A stretch of DNA of 64,000 nucleotides from Streptantibioticus parmotrematis (GTDB lineage Bacteria > Actinomycetota > Actinomycetes > Streptomycetales > Streptomycetaceae): NCBI RefSeq assembly GCF_019890615.1, contig NZ_JAINVZ010000022.1, forward strand, positions 1 through 64,000. The letters are read 5' to 3'. Below the pieces are notes generated by a model. That model did not search any database. It was not told where the DNA came from and was given only the letters and a program-made list of their open reading frames with translations. Shown piece by piece: positions 1 through 8,447 of the stretch. The stretch's first letter is position 1. Each line of letters starts with the position of its first letter. Both the position numbers and the translations under genes were made by a program.

Positions 1-548
1 GCCGGGTGGAGAACTGGCTGCACCCCTTCGCCAGCATCGCCGCGGGCCGGGGCGCCGGGCAGCTGGCGCAGTCGCTGTTCGCGTTCGGCGCGGGCGGGCT
101 GCTGGGCACCGGGCTCGGCCAGGGCCACTCCATCCTGATCGGGTTCGCCGCGAAGTCCGACTTCATCCTGGCCACCGCGGGCGAGGAACTGGGCCTGGTC
201 GGGCTGTCCGCGCTCTTCCTGCTGTACGCGCTGCTGGTGGCCCGGGGCCTGCGGTCGGGGCTGGCGGTGCGCGATCCGTTCGGCAGGCTGCTGGCGGTGG
301 GCCTGGCGGCGATCCTGGGGTTGCAGGTCTTCGTGATCGCGGGCGGCGTCACCGACCTGATCCCGCTGACCGGCATGGCGATGCCGTTCCTGGCGCAGGG
401 CGGCTCGTCGGTGGTCACCAACTGGGTCATCGTCGCCCTGCTGATCCGCCTCAGCGACTCGGCGAGGACGCCGCGCCCGGTCCGCGGGGAACCGGGGGTG
501 GTCGCCCCACCGGGCACGGCCTCCGCCGCGGGAAAGGACACCGTGTGA
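1..548 (+). CDS. SEDS family peptidoglycan glycosyltransferase (FtsW/RodA type), 5' truncated
   Basis: The window opens inside this gene; the reading frame runs unbroken from base 3 to the stop at 546-548, so the true start lies upstream. About 180 C-terminal residues are visible, with at least three hydrophobic membrane segments. They contain the FtsW/RodA signatures GTGLGQGHS, ILATAGEELGLVG and the polar GGVTDLIPLTGMAMPFLAQGG region that ends the family's last periplasmic loop. SEDS proteins polymerise glycan strands from lipid II in the membrane and pair with a class B penicillin-binding protein. The next gene is such a PBP and overlaps by four bases (GTGA), which supports a SEDS-bPBP pair. 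A polar Pro/Arg tail follows the last helix. Whether it serves division or elongation cannot be told from this fragment. Confidence 0.93.
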   Translation, partial: RVENWLHPFASIAAGRGAGQLAQSLFAFGAGGLLGTGLGQGHSILIGFAAKSDFILATAGEELGLVGLSALFLLYALLVARGLRSGLAVRDPFGRLLAVGLAAILGLQVFVIAGGVTDLIPLTGMAMPFLAQGGSSVVTNWVIVALLIRLSDSARTPRPVRGEPGVVAPPGTASAAGKDTV

Positions 549-2002
549 TCCGCTACGTCCGGCACACCGCCGCGTTCCTCGGGCTGCTGCTGTTCGCGCT
601 GCTGGTCAACGCCACCCGGGTGCAGGTCGTCAACTCCTCCTCGTACAACGGCAATCCGGCCAACCGCCGTGCTGTGCTCACCCGTTACGCCCAGCCGCGC
701 GGCGAGATCTACGCGGGCGGCACCCGGCTCACCGGCAACCGCCGCACCGGCGGGCAACTGCGCTGGGCGCGCACGTACACCAGCGGACCGCTGTACGCGC
801 CGGTCACCGGCTACGCCTCGCAGACGTACGGCACGACGCTGCTGGAGAACGCGGGCGACGCGGTGCTGTCGGGCACCGATCCCCGCTTGGCCCGGGTGCC
901 GCTGTGGAACGCGATCGCCCGCGAGCAGAACCCCGGCGGCCGGGTCCACTCCACGATCCTGCCCGCCGCGCAGAAGGCCGCGTTCGACGGTCTGGACGGC
1001 CGCAAGGGCGCGGTGGCCGCGCTCGAACCGGCGACCGGCAGGATCCTCGCGCTGGTCTCGTCGCCGTCCTACGACCCGGGCGGCTTCGCGGCCACCGGGA
1101 CGGCCGCGACCGCCGACTGGACGCGGCTGACCGGCGATCCCGCGCAGCCGATGCTCAACCGCGCGATCCGCCAGACCTATCCGCCCGGCTCCACGTTCAA
1201 GGTGGTCACCGCCGCCGCCGCGCTGGACGCCGACACGATCACGGACGTCGACGCCCCGACCCACTCCCCCGACCCGTACACCCTCCCGGACACCTCGACC
1301 CGGCTGGGCAACGAGGCGAGCGGCTGCGCGAACGCCACGCTCGCCTACGCCTTCCAGGTCTCGTGCAACACGGTCTTCGCCAAGCTCGGCGTGGACGTGG
1401 GGCTGAACGCCATGGTGCGCACCGCGCGCGCCTTCGGCTTCGACGACCCCGGGCTGCACATCCCGTCCGGCGTCAGCGAGTCGGTCTTCGACACCTCGAT
1501 GAACGGCGCGCAGCTCGCGCTGTCCTCGATCGGGCAGTACGACACCAGGGCCACCCCATTGCAGATGGCGATGGTGGCCGCGGCGGTGGCGGACGACGGC
1601 GAGCTGATGACCCCGTACGTGCTGGCGCGGCAGACCGACTCGCGCGGCCGCACGCTCACCACGACGAGCCCGCAGGCGCTCGGGCAGGCGATGGACCCGT
1701 CGACGGCGGTGCAGTTGCAGCGGATGATGTCGGACGTGGTGACCAAGGGCACCGGGTCCAACGCCGCCATCCCCGGGGTGGACGTCGGCGGCAAGACCGG
1801 CACCGCGCAGCACGGCGTGGGCAACTCCGGTACGCCGTACGCCTGGTTCGTCGCCTGGGCCCGCCCCGACGACGCGCCGGTGGCGCCGGTCGCGGTGGCC
1901 GTCGTCGTCGAGGACGCGGCGGCAGACCGCTCCGACATCTCCGGCGGCGGCGACGCGGCGCCGATCGCGCAGGCGGTGATGCGCGCGGTGCTGGGCAAGT
2001 AG
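545..2002 (+). CDS. Penicillin-binding protein (class B D,D-transpeptidase, PbpA/FtsI-like)
   Basis: The 485-residue protein starts at a GTG overlapping the stop of the upstream SEDS gene. Residues 5-25 form one uncleaved membrane anchor. The extracytoplasmic transpeptidase domain has all three penicillin-binding motifs: STFK with Ser216 as acylation nucleophile, SCN at Ser273, and KTG at Lys417. The short N-terminal module and total length match the actinobacterial PbpA group rather than long FtsI proteins. It should cross-link peptidoglycan stem peptides outside the membrane, using strands made by its SEDS partner. The pair resembles the second SEDS/PBP pair of Streptomyces, which lies away from the pknAB-pbpA locus (from memory). 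No kinase or FHA gene is visible here. Confidence 0.94.
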   Translation: MIRYVRHTAAFLGLLLFALLVNATRVQVVNSSSYNGNPANRRAVLTRYAQPRGEIYAGGTRLTGNRRTGGQLRWARTYTSGPLYAPVTGYASQTYGTTLLENAGDAVLSGTDPRLARVPLWNAIAREQNPGGRVHSTILPAAQKAAFDGLDGRKGAVAALEPATGRILALVSSPSYDPGGFAATGTAATADWTRLTGDPAQPMLNRAIRQTYPPGSTFKVVTAAAALDADTITDVDAPTHSPDPYTLPDTSTRLGNEASGCANATLAYAFQVSCNTVFAKLGVDVGLNAMVRTARAFGFDDPGLHIPSGVSESVFDTSMNGAQLALSSIGQYDTRATPLQMAMVAAAVADDGELMTPYVLARQTDSRGRTLTTTSPQALGQAMDPSTAVQLQRMMSDVVTKGTGSNAAIPGVDVGGKTGTAQHGVGNSGTPYAWFVAWARPDDAPVAPVAVAVVVEDAAADRSDISGGGDAAPIAQAVMRAVLGK

Positions 2003-2023
2003 CGCGCCACGTCAGCCGTTTCC

Positions 2024-2053
2024 GCGGGCGCGTGCGTCGCCGCCCGCGCCCGC
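2024..2053. terminator. GC-rich hairpin between convergent genes
   Basis: The arms 2024-2032 (GCGGGCGCG) and 2045-2053 pair perfectly over nine bases around a 12-base loop. It sits in the 55-bp gap between the PBP stop and the convergent diiron gene, so it could terminate transcription from both sides. There is no U-tract, as is usual in Streptomyces. Confidence 0.5.
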
Positions 2054-2057
2054 CGCG

Positions 2058-3173
2058 TCAGTCCTGGTCCGGCCCCGCGCCCTGCCGGATCGCCTCGGCG
2101 ACCTCCTCGGTGCGGGCGGCCTCCTCCGCCGCGAAGCGCTCGGCGTCCAGCTTCTCGGCGATCTCCTCGTCCTGCGCCATCAGCAGGTCGAGGTTGGAGT
2201 CGCCCATCTCGAAGACGCCCATGTCCAGGTAGGCGCGCTGGAGCCGTTCACCCCACAGGCCGATGTCCTTCACGCACGGCACGATGCGGCTGAAGAGCAG
2301 CTTGCGGAAGAGCTGGAGGTATTCGGACCGCTCGCTCAGCTCGGCGGCCTCCTTGGCAGGGATGCCGAAGTTGGTCAGCACCTCGTCGCCGCGCAGCCGG
2401 TCGCGCATCAGGTAGCAGCCCTCGATGACGAACTCCTCGCGCTCGCGCAGTTCGGCGTCGGACAGCTGCCGGTAGTAGTCGCGCAGCGCCATCCGCCCGA
2501 AGGCGACGTGCCGCGCCTCGTCCTGCATCACGTACGCCAGGACCTGCTTGGGCAGCGGCTTGTCGGTGGTGTCGCGCAGCATGCCGAACGCGGCCAGCGC
2601 CAGGCCCTCGATGAGCACCTGCATGCCGAGGTAGGGCATGTCCCAGCGCGAGTCGCGCAGCGTGTCGCCCAGCAGCGACTGGAGGTTGTCGTTGATCGGG
2701 TAGAGCATCCCGACCTTCTCGTGCAGGAACCTCGCGTAGATCTCCGCGTGCCGCGCCTCGTCCATGGTCTGGGTGGCGGAGTAGAACTTGGCGTCCAGGT
2801 CGGGCGCCGACTCCACGATGCGCGCGGCGCACACCATCGCGCCCTGCTCGCCGTGGAGGAACTGGCTGAACTGCCAGGAGGCGAAGTGCCGCCGCAGCTC
2901 CCGCCGTTCGCGCTCGTTCATCGCGTCCCAGTAGCGGGTGCCGAAGACGGTCATGTTCTCGTCGGGGACGCCGAGCGGGTCGTACGGGTCCACCTCGATG
3001 TCCCAGTCGATGCGCCGGGCGCCGTCCCACTGCTTGTCCTTGCCCTTCTGGTACAGGGCCAGCAGCCGGTCCCTGCCGTCGTCGTACTCCCAGGTGAACC
3101 GGGCCTGGCCGGCGGCCGGGACGGACCAGCCGTGGTCCCCGGGACCGCTCGCGTACAGCTCCTGCGTCGACAC
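2058..3173 (-). CDS. Ferritin-like diiron protein (R2-like four-helix fold)
   Basis: The start is set at the GTG at 3173 (VSTQELYASG) because an AGGAGG ribosome site (complement of 3179-3184) lies five bases upstream; an in-frame start at 3236 has no such site. The protein has 371 residues. Two copies of the diiron signature occur, TMDEARHAEIYARF and MQDEARHVAFGRM, with further Glu residues (HGEQGAM, LIEGLAL) placed as in ferritin-like and ribonucleotide-reductase-R2-like proteins. It should bind a carboxylate-bridged Fe or Fe/Mn pair and activate oxygen; the substrate is unknown. The C-terminus is acidic and helical. It is divergent from an AurF-type diiron oxygenase, an unusual pairing. A ferritin-like hydroxylase or an oxidase of a lipid or amine substrate are both possible. 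Confidence 0.85.
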   Translation of the reverse strand: MSTQELYASGPGDHGWSVPAAGQARFTWEYDDGRDRLLALYQKGKDKQWDGARRIDWDIEVDPYDPLGVPDENMTVFGTRYWDAMNERERRELRRHFASWQFSQFLHGEQGAMVCAARIVESAPDLDAKFYSATQTMDEARHAEIYARFLHEKVGMLYPINDNLQSLLGDTLRDSRWDMPYLGMQVLIEGLALAAFGMLRDTTDKPLPKQVLAYVMQDEARHVAFGRMALRDYYRQLSDAELREREEFVIEGCYLMRDRLRGDEVLTNFGIPAKEAAELSERSEYLQLFRKLLFSRIVPCVKDIGLWGERLQRAYLDMGVFEMGDSNLDLLMAQDEEIAEKLDAERFAAEEAARTEEVAEAIRQGAGPDQD

Positions 3174-3411
3174 CGACGCCTCCTCACGCTCACAGGACCC
3201 CGACAGGTCCACGCTGCTTGACAGTTGTGCTGTCACGGTGGGCGGTTCGCAGCGTCACACGAAGGGCGGCGCGGGGTCAACAGGTCGGCCGCCGAGGCGT
3301 CGGCACGGCGTGCGCCCTTGTCCCGCCGGGTGCGCGCGGGGTATTGACGCCCCTTGCCGACGGGCGGTCCCATAGCAGTGTGACCGGAGGTAACACCTAG
3401 GTGGCGGTGGT
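3174..3411. promoter_or_regulatory. Divergent promoter region of the two diiron genes
   Basis: The inverted repeat TGACAG-N5-CTGTCA lies at 3219-3235, 46 bp upstream of the minus-strand start, and could be an operator. On the plus strand TTGACG at 3344-3349 is a candidate -35; the -10 is poor (CCCATAGCAG around 3369-3378). The GGAGG ribosome site of the plus-strand gene is some 25 bp from its ATG, with a weaker GGTGG closer in. No coding sequence is supported here. Confidence 0.4.
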
Positions 3412-4335
3412 ATGACAGCGCTCGACCCGACGACCCGCGACGGAATCGGCCTGCTCAGGGAACGCGAGCAGGTCGCCGAACGGCTGCTGGACGCGTCCGC
3501 CCGGCACTCGTTCGACCCGGACACCGAACTCGACTGGGACGCGCCCTTCGAGGAGGGCCGGTGGTTCTGGCCGCCGGAACTGTGCTCGCTCTACGACACC
3601 CCGCTGTGGCGGCGGATGTCCGACGAGCAGCGGATCGAGCTGAGCAAGCACGAGTCCGCCTCGCTCGCCTCGACCGGCATCTGGTTCGAGATCATCCTGA
3701 TGCAGCTGCTGATGCGGCACATCTACGACATCGACCCGACCAGCCGCCACGTGCGCTACGCGCTCACCGAGACCGCGGACGAGTGCCGCCACTCGATGAT
3801 GTTCGCCCGTCTGGTACGCAAGTACGGCACGCCCGTCTACCGGCCGACCCCGCTGCACCACACCATGGCCCGGCTGATGAAGACCGTCTCCACCACGCCC
3901 GGCTCGTTCACCGCCACGCTGCTGGTCGAGGAGATCCTCGACTGGATGCAGCGGCAGACCTTCCCCGACGAACGCGTCCAGCCGCTGGTGCGCGGGGTCA
4001 CCCGCATCCACGTGGTCGAGGAGTCCCGGCACGTGCGCTACGCCCGCGAGGAACTGCGCCGCCAGATGGCGACCGCGCCGCGCTGGGAGGCGGGACTGAC
4101 CCGGCTGATGTCCGGCGAGACCGCCCGTGTGGTCGCCGCGTCGCTGATCAGCCCGAAGGTGTACGCGTCGGTGGGCCTGAACGCGGCGGAGGCGGTCGAG
4201 CAGGCCCGGCGCAGCCCGCACCGGCGCGAGGTGATGCTGCGGTCCGCCCGGCGGCTCACCGAGTTCCTCGACGAGATCGGCGTGCTGCGCGGTCCGGGGC
4301 GCAGGCTGTGGGTCAGTTCCGGGCTGCTTGCGTGA
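3412..4335 (+). CDS. AurF-like diiron oxygenase
   Basis: The 307-residue protein resembles the p-aminobenzoate N-oxygenase AurF family. Helical motifs hold the diiron ligands: LSKHESASLASTGIWFE, TADECRHSMMF and HVVEESRHVRYAREE, giving paired E..H and E..RH sets. Family members use a diiron centre and O2 to oxidise amines to nitro groups or to hydroxylate other substrates. No biosynthetic cluster surrounds it, so its substrate is unknown. It is divergent from another diiron protein and may share promoter control with it. The ATG at 3412 fits the N-terminus of the family; the sequence directly upstream (GGTGGCGGTGGT) is only a weak ribosome site. Confidence 0.85.
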   Translation: MTALDPTTRDGIGLLREREQVAERLLDASARHSFDPDTELDWDAPFEEGRWFWPPELCSLYDTPLWRRMSDEQRIELSKHESASLASTGIWFEIILMQLLMRHIYDIDPTSRHVRYALTETADECRHSMMFARLVRKYGTPVYRPTPLHHTMARLMKTVSTTPGSFTATLLVEEILDWMQRQTFPDERVQPLVRGVTRIHVVEESRHVRYAREELRRQMATAPRWEAGLTRLMSGETARVVAASLISPKVYASVGLNAAEAVEQARRSPHRREVMLRSARRLTEFLDEIGVLRGPGRRLWVSSGLLA

Positions 4336-4384
4336 GCGGACCGCCGACGGCGGCGTTGTCGGTGGGGGGTGCGATGCTGAAGGG

Positions 4385-4726
4385 GTGCGAAGCGAGGAGA
4401 CGGAGTTCCGCGGCGGGCCGCTGGACGGGCGCGTGATCGCGGTGCTGGTGGGCGCCACCGGCAAGCCGCCGAAGGTCTACCGCGTCCCGGTCCCGGGCGA
4501 GGACGGCGCGCCCGGCACGGTGCTGGTCTACCGCCTGGCCCCGGCGAGCCGCCCGCGCCGCAGCCGCTGGCGGTACGACTTCGACCCGGAGGGCGACGCG
4601 TCGTCGGGCCGTCTGCGGTGGCCGTGGAGCCGCCACGCGGGGCGCCCGGCCGGGGGCGGCGCGGCGGGCGGGGACGGCGAGGCGGAGGCGGGGACCAGCG
4701 GGTCGGACGCGGGCGGCGGGGCCTGA
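4385..4726 (+). CDS. Small conserved hypothetical protein
   Basis: The likely start is GTG 4385 (VRSEETEFRGGPLDGR), 113 residues; an in-frame ATG at 4328 would overlap the upstream gene by eight bases. The first 75 residues look like a folded domain (GGPLDGRVIAVLVG, PKVYRVPVPGEDG, TVLVYRLAP, RWRYDFDPEGD) with a beta-rich pattern. The tail is Gly/Ala-rich and probably disordered. I do not recognise a named family. It follows the diiron oxygenase at 49 bp on the same strand and is convergent with the aldo/keto reductase (7-bp gap). Third-position GC supports coding. Confidence 0.65.
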   Translation: MRSEETEFRGGPLDGRVIAVLVGATGKPPKVYRVPVPGEDGAPGTVLVYRLAPASRPRRSRWRYDFDPEGDASSGRLRWPWSRHAGRPAGGGAAGGDGEAEAGTSGSDAGGGA

Positions 4727-4733
4727 GCGCCAC

Positions 4734-5645
4734 TCAGGGATCCTGACGGTGGACGGAGTCGTCGAGGTGGGCGACCTCGTCCCCGGAGAGCCGCAGGGCG
4801 CCCGCGGCCACGTTCGACGCCAGGTGGTCCAGGTCGCCGGTGCCGGGGATGGACAGCACGTGCGGGCCGCGGTGCAGGGTCCAGGCGATCCTGACCTGCG
4901 CGGGACTGGCGCCGTGTGCCCGGGCGACGGCGAGGACCTCCGGGTGGTCGCTCCCGCTCGCCCCGGCCTGGCGCCCGGTGGCGGCGATCGCGTAGAACGG
5001 CACGAAGGCGACACCCTGCTCGCCGCAGGCGCGGACGAACGCGTCCTGGTCGGGCCGCACTCCGAGGCCGTACATGTTCTGCACGCAGACCACGGGCGCG
5101 ATGGCCCGGGCCTCGGCGAGGTGGTGGGGGTGGACGTTGGACAGGCCGAGGTGGCGGATGAGTCCGGCCTCGCGCAGTCCGGCCAGCACACCGAACCGTT
5201 CGGCGATCGATCCGGTGCCGACGACGCGCAGGTTCACCACGTCCAGGTGGTCACGGCCGAGCTGGCGCAGGTTCTCCTCCACCAGCCCGCGCAACTGCTC
5301 CGGCCCGGCGTGCGGCAGCCACGCTCCCGACGGGTCGCGCGGCTGACCGACCTTGGTCGCGATGACGAGGTCGTCCGGGTAGGGGCTCAGGGCCCGGTTG
5401 ATGAGTTCGTTGGCCGAGCGCAGCGCGGAGAAGTAGAACGCGGCGGTGTCGATGTGGTTCACGCCGAGCTCGACGGCGCGACGGAGCACGGCGAGCGCCT
5501 GGTCCCGGTCGCGGGGGACGGCGTCGGTCACGAGCGCCGTGCCGGTCTGGGGCAGGCGCATCGCCCCGAAGCCGATCCGGTTGACCGTCAGGTCTCCCAG
5601 CGTCCAGGTTCCCGACGCGGCGGCGGTGATCGTCTGCGAGGTCAT
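4734..5645 (-). CDS. Aldo/keto reductase
   Basis: This is a 303-residue NADPH-dependent oxidoreductase of the aldo/keto reductase fold. Visible family features are GFGAMRLPQTG near the N-terminus, the catalytic Asp/Tyr segment NHIDTAAFYFS, Lys in VIATKVGQPRD, the HLGLSNVHPHHL strand, and the C-terminal LSIPGTGDLDHLASNV cofactor loop. It should reduce carbonyl groups of a cytoplasmic substrate. The start is taken at ATG 5645 (MTSQTITAAASG); an ATG at 5681 would give 12 extra residues. It is divergent from an ArsR-type regulator, which may control it. Confidence 0.93.
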   Translation of the reverse strand: MTSQTITAAASGTWTLGDLTVNRIGFGAMRLPQTGTALVTDAVPRDRDQALAVLRRAVELGVNHIDTAAFYFSALRSANELINRALSPYPDDLVIATKVGQPRDPSGAWLPHAGPEQLRGLVEENLRQLGRDHLDVVNLRVVGTGSIAERFGVLAGLREAGLIRHLGLSNVHPHHLAEARAIAPVVCVQNMYGLGVRPDQDAFVRACGEQGVAFVPFYAIAATGRQAGASGSDHPEVLAVARAHGASPAQVRIAWTLHRGPHVLSIPGTGDLDHLASNVAAGALRLSGDEVAHLDDSVHRQDP

Positions 5646-5682
5646 GCCGGAAGGATGTCCACCCGCTAGGGTGACCGCCATT

Positions 5683-5702
5683 GATTCAGGTATGGGTGAA
5701 TC
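5683..5702. promoter_or_regulatory. Candidate operator between aldo/keto reductase and ArsR-type regulator
   Basis: The inverted repeat GATTCA-N8-TGAATC lies in the 76-bp gap between the two divergent genes, where it could overlap both promoters. The size and symmetry suit a dimeric winged-helix repressor, most simply the ArsR-type protein encoded next to it. This is inference from symmetry and position only. Confidence 0.35.
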
Positions 5703-5721
5703 CTCAAGGGGGGCTCACGGC

Positions 5722-6705
5722 GTGGCGGAACTCGCGTTCTCGGCGCGGGACGTGGCGCGGGTGCGGTTCGCCGTCTCGCCGTTGTGGCAGGTCGGGAGCA
5801 GCGTCCGGATGCTGGCCTCCGGCGCCGTGGACCCGGTGCACCGGCGCTGGCTGGAGCAGGTCCGGCCACGGGTCGCGGCCGCCGGCCTGGGCGAGGGATG
5901 GCTCGCCGACCTCGTCCCGCCCACCGGCTACGTCCCAGACTTCCTCAACCCGGCGCCCACGGGTCCGGCGCCCACTCTGGCGCAGGAGCTGGCCGCGGTC
6001 GTGGCCTCTCCCGCCTGCCGAGTCCGCCGGGACCTCGACCACTTCGGACACCACCGGGGCGGCATCGGAGCCCGGCTGCGGTCCCTGCACGCCGATCCGC
6101 GCACCGGCCTGGCGCGGGTCGCGCAGGAGATCGAGACCTACTGGGAGCTGGCGCTCGCTCCTTACTGGGCACGGATCCGCACGGTGCTGGAGGCCGACGT
6201 CCTCCACCGCGCCCGGCAGGTCTCGCAGTACGGAGTCGGCCACCTCCTCGACGAGTTGCACCCTCAGGTCAGCTGGAGCGACGACGTACTGCGGCTGGTC
6301 CGCTCGCGGCGGTTCCTGTCCCGGGAGACGGCGGGCGCGGGGCTGCTCCTGGTTCCCTCGGCCTTCAAGGGGCCGGGCCTGTCCACGCGGATCGCTCCCC
6401 CCGACCCGCCACAACTCGCCTACCGGGCTCGCGGCACCGGCACGCTGTGGGAACGCCGCACGGCCACCGGCACCGCCGCGACCGCCGCCGTGCTCGGGCG
6501 GACGCGGACCCTCCTGCTCACCGAACTGGAGACTCCGGCCACGACGACGCGACTGGCGCAACGCACCGGGATCTCCAAGGCCGGGGTCTCCCAGAACCTC
6601 ACGGCACTGCGCGACGCCGGTCTGGTCACCGCCCACCGGGCCGGCCGCTCGGTCCTGTACGCCCGCACGTCCGTCGCGGAGTCCCTCCTCGCCGCCGGCC
6701 GATGA
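5722..6705 (+). CDS. ArsR-type winged-helix transcriptional regulator
   Basis: The start is GTG 5722 (VAELAFSARDVARVRFAVSPLWQV), preceded by AAGGGGGG with eight-base spacing; 327 residues follow. The N-terminal two thirds form the conserved region found in large actinobacterial ArsR-like proteins (DUF5937 type, from memory). The C-terminal 80 residues are the DNA-binding winged helix: TELETPATTTRLAQRTGISKAGVSQNLTALRDAGLVTAHRAGRSVLY. No metal-binding Cys cluster is visible, so it is probably not a metal sensor. It is divergent from an aldo/keto reductase, with an inverted repeat between them. Confidence 0.88.
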   Translation: MAELAFSARDVARVRFAVSPLWQVGSSVRMLASGAVDPVHRRWLEQVRPRVAAAGLGEGWLADLVPPTGYVPDFLNPAPTGPAPTLAQELAAVVASPACRVRRDLDHFGHHRGGIGARLRSLHADPRTGLARVAQEIETYWELALAPYWARIRTVLEADVLHRARQVSQYGVGHLLDELHPQVSWSDDVLRLVRSRRFLSRETAGAGLLLVPSAFKGPGLSTRIAPPDPPQLAYRARGTGTLWERRTATGTAATAAVLGRTRTLLLTELETPATTTRLAQRTGISKAGVSQNLTALRDAGLVTAHRAGRSVLYARTSVAESLLAAGR

Positions 6706-7001
6706 CCCGTGAGAACCGGGCGCCCGGCCGCGTACTCGCCGGAAACGTTGACAGTCATATGCCGGGGCGATTGGCTCGTCCTGCGTGGGCGCGCCGCCGG
6801 TCACGCCTTCCCGCTCCGGCCGTTCGCCGGCACCGGCGCGCGCCCTCCGCCCAGCTCTCGCCTCATCGCGACCCACCGCCCTCCGGGTGAAGCGCGGCGC
6901 TGATCCCCCATCGAGCCCTGCCGAAAATATGACGAATCATGGCAGGATGCGGCTGCGGGCATGATCAGCGAAGACCACGCGGACCAAGCGGAGGTGAGGG
7001 C
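6706..7001. other. Upstream region of the NlpC/P60 gene
   Basis: No gene is supported in these 296 bases. TTGACA at 6748-6753 is a good -35; a -10 at the right spacing (TTGGCT) is poor. The stretch around 6925-6945 is unusually AT-rich for this genome. I looked for a ydaO-type c-di-AMP riboswitch, which often precedes actinobacterial cell wall hydrolase genes, and did not see its conserved core. Confidence 0.4.
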
Positions 7002-8420
7002 ATGTCAGTGGCACGCCGATCCCGGAGGTGGACGCGGGCCGCGCTGCTCTGCGCGGGCCTCGTCACGGCCACCGCGCTGACGCTGCCCGCCGCCGCCCTC
7101 GCCGACCCCGGGCCGCCCGGCGCCTCCGACGACCCGTCACCGTCCGGCTCCGCGAGCACCAGGTCGGCCACGGCCCCGGACACGACGGACCCGGACGCCT
7201 CGGACCCCGGCACGGCCGACCCCGACGCGACGGCCCCGGACGCCGACCCGGCAACCACGGACCCCACAGCGACCGATCCCGCAGCCAACGGCCCCGGCGC
7301 CGATCCCGCCGCAGCCGGGGGCGCCGCAGCCGATCCTGCCGCAGCCGGGGGCGCCGCAGCCGGGGACGCCGACCCCAACGCCTCCGGCCCCGACCTCGCG
7401 AGCGCCTCCACGCCCGAACTCCTCTCCCGGCTCCAGTCGCTGTACCAGAAGGCCGAGCAGGCCACCGAGACGTACAACGGCACCAAGGAGAAGCTCGACC
7501 AGCAGCAGACGCAGTACGCCACGCTGAGCAAGCGGCTGGCCGATCAGCGCAGCGCCGTCCAGGCGGCCCGCGACGCGGCCGGGGCGCTGGCCCGCATGCA
7601 GTACCAGAGCGGCGGCGTCTCCCCGTACGTCGCCCTGCTGCTCAGCCGCGATCCGTCCGAGGCGCTCAACCAGGGCCACATCCTCGGCCGCGCGGCGGAC
7701 AGCGAGGTCGCGTTGATGCGGAGGCTGCGCAGCGGCGAGCAGACCCTGAGCACCACCACCGACCAGGCCAGGAGCGCCCTGGACGCGGTCCGCAAGCTCG
7801 CCGCCCAGCAGCAGCAGGACCGCGACGAGGTCAAGAGCAGCCTGTCCGAGGTGGAGCGCACCGTCGCCTCGGTCGGCGGCACCCGCATGACGCAGGTCGA
7901 CTCGCTGGAGCAGCAGGACGACGACCAGGCGCAGCAGGCCCTGCTGACCTCGGGCAAGCTCGGCAGCCTGACCCGTACGCCCACCCGGCCGGGCGCCCGC
8001 GCGATCTCCTACGCGTTCGCCCAGTTGGGCAAGCCGTACGTGTGGGGCGCGCAGGGGCCGAACGCGTTCGACTGCTCGGGGCTGACCTCGCAGGCCTGGC
8101 AGCACGCCGGGCGGGCGATCCCGCGCACCAGCCAGGAGCAGTGGGCGCGGCTGCCCCGGGTCCCGCTGAACCGGCTGCGCCCCGGCGACCTGGTCGTCTA
8201 CTTCCCGCACGCCACCCACGTCGCGCTCTACATCGGCCACGGCCTGGTGGTGCAGGCGCCGCACCCCGGGGCGAGGGTCAAGGTCTCCCCCATCGCCGCG
8301 AACCCGATCCTGGGCGCGGTGCGGCCGGACCCCTCGACGGCGCCGGTGTCCTCCTACGCCCTGCCCGCCGCGCCCGTCGCGGCCGCCCGGCCGGCGCCGC
8401 ACGGGCACGGCGCCGGCTGA
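7002..8420 (+). CDS. Secreted NlpC/P60 family peptidoglycan endopeptidase
   Basis: The ATG at 7002 has a GGAGGTGAG ribosome site; 472 residues follow. Residues 1-35 form a signal peptide (twin-Arg-like RRSRRW, hydrophobic core, then ALA|DP). Residues 36-130 are Asp/Pro/Ala/Thr-rich low complexity, with a tandem coding repeat near 7303-7362. Residues 140-310 are a coiled coil (QSLYQKAEQATETYNGTKEKL). The C-terminal NlpC/P60 domain has catalytic Cys358 in FDCSGL and His406 in ATHVALYIG. It should cleave stem peptides outside the cell, as RipA-type hydrolases do; the coiled coil probably controls activity or localisation. Confidence 0.93.
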   Translation: MSVARRSRRWTRAALLCAGLVTATALTLPAAALADPGPPGASDDPSPSGSASTRSATAPDTTDPDASDPGTADPDATAPDADPATTDPTATDPAANGPGADPAAAGGAAADPAAAGGAAAGDADPNASGPDLASASTPELLSRLQSLYQKAEQATETYNGTKEKLDQQQTQYATLSKRLADQRSAVQAARDAAGALARMQYQSGGVSPYVALLLSRDPSEALNQGHILGRAADSEVALMRRLRSGEQTLSTTTDQARSALDAVRKLAAQQQQDRDEVKSSLSEVERTVASVGGTRMTQVDSLEQQDDDQAQQALLTSGKLGSLTRTPTRPGARAISYAFAQLGKPYVWGAQGPNAFDCSGLTSQAWQHAGRAIPRTSQEQWARLPRVPLNRLRPGDLVVYFPHATHVALYIGHGLVVQAPHPGARVKVSPIAANPILGAVRPDPSTAPVSSYALPAAPVAAARPAPHGHGAG

Positions 8421-8447
8421 GGCTGAGCGCGCGGGGAGCCGGGGCGG

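Noticed and set aside
6706-7001. ydaO-type c-di-AMP riboswitch before the NlpC/P60 gene
   Set aside because: Expected from other actinobacterial hydrolase genes, but the conserved core sequence is not visible.
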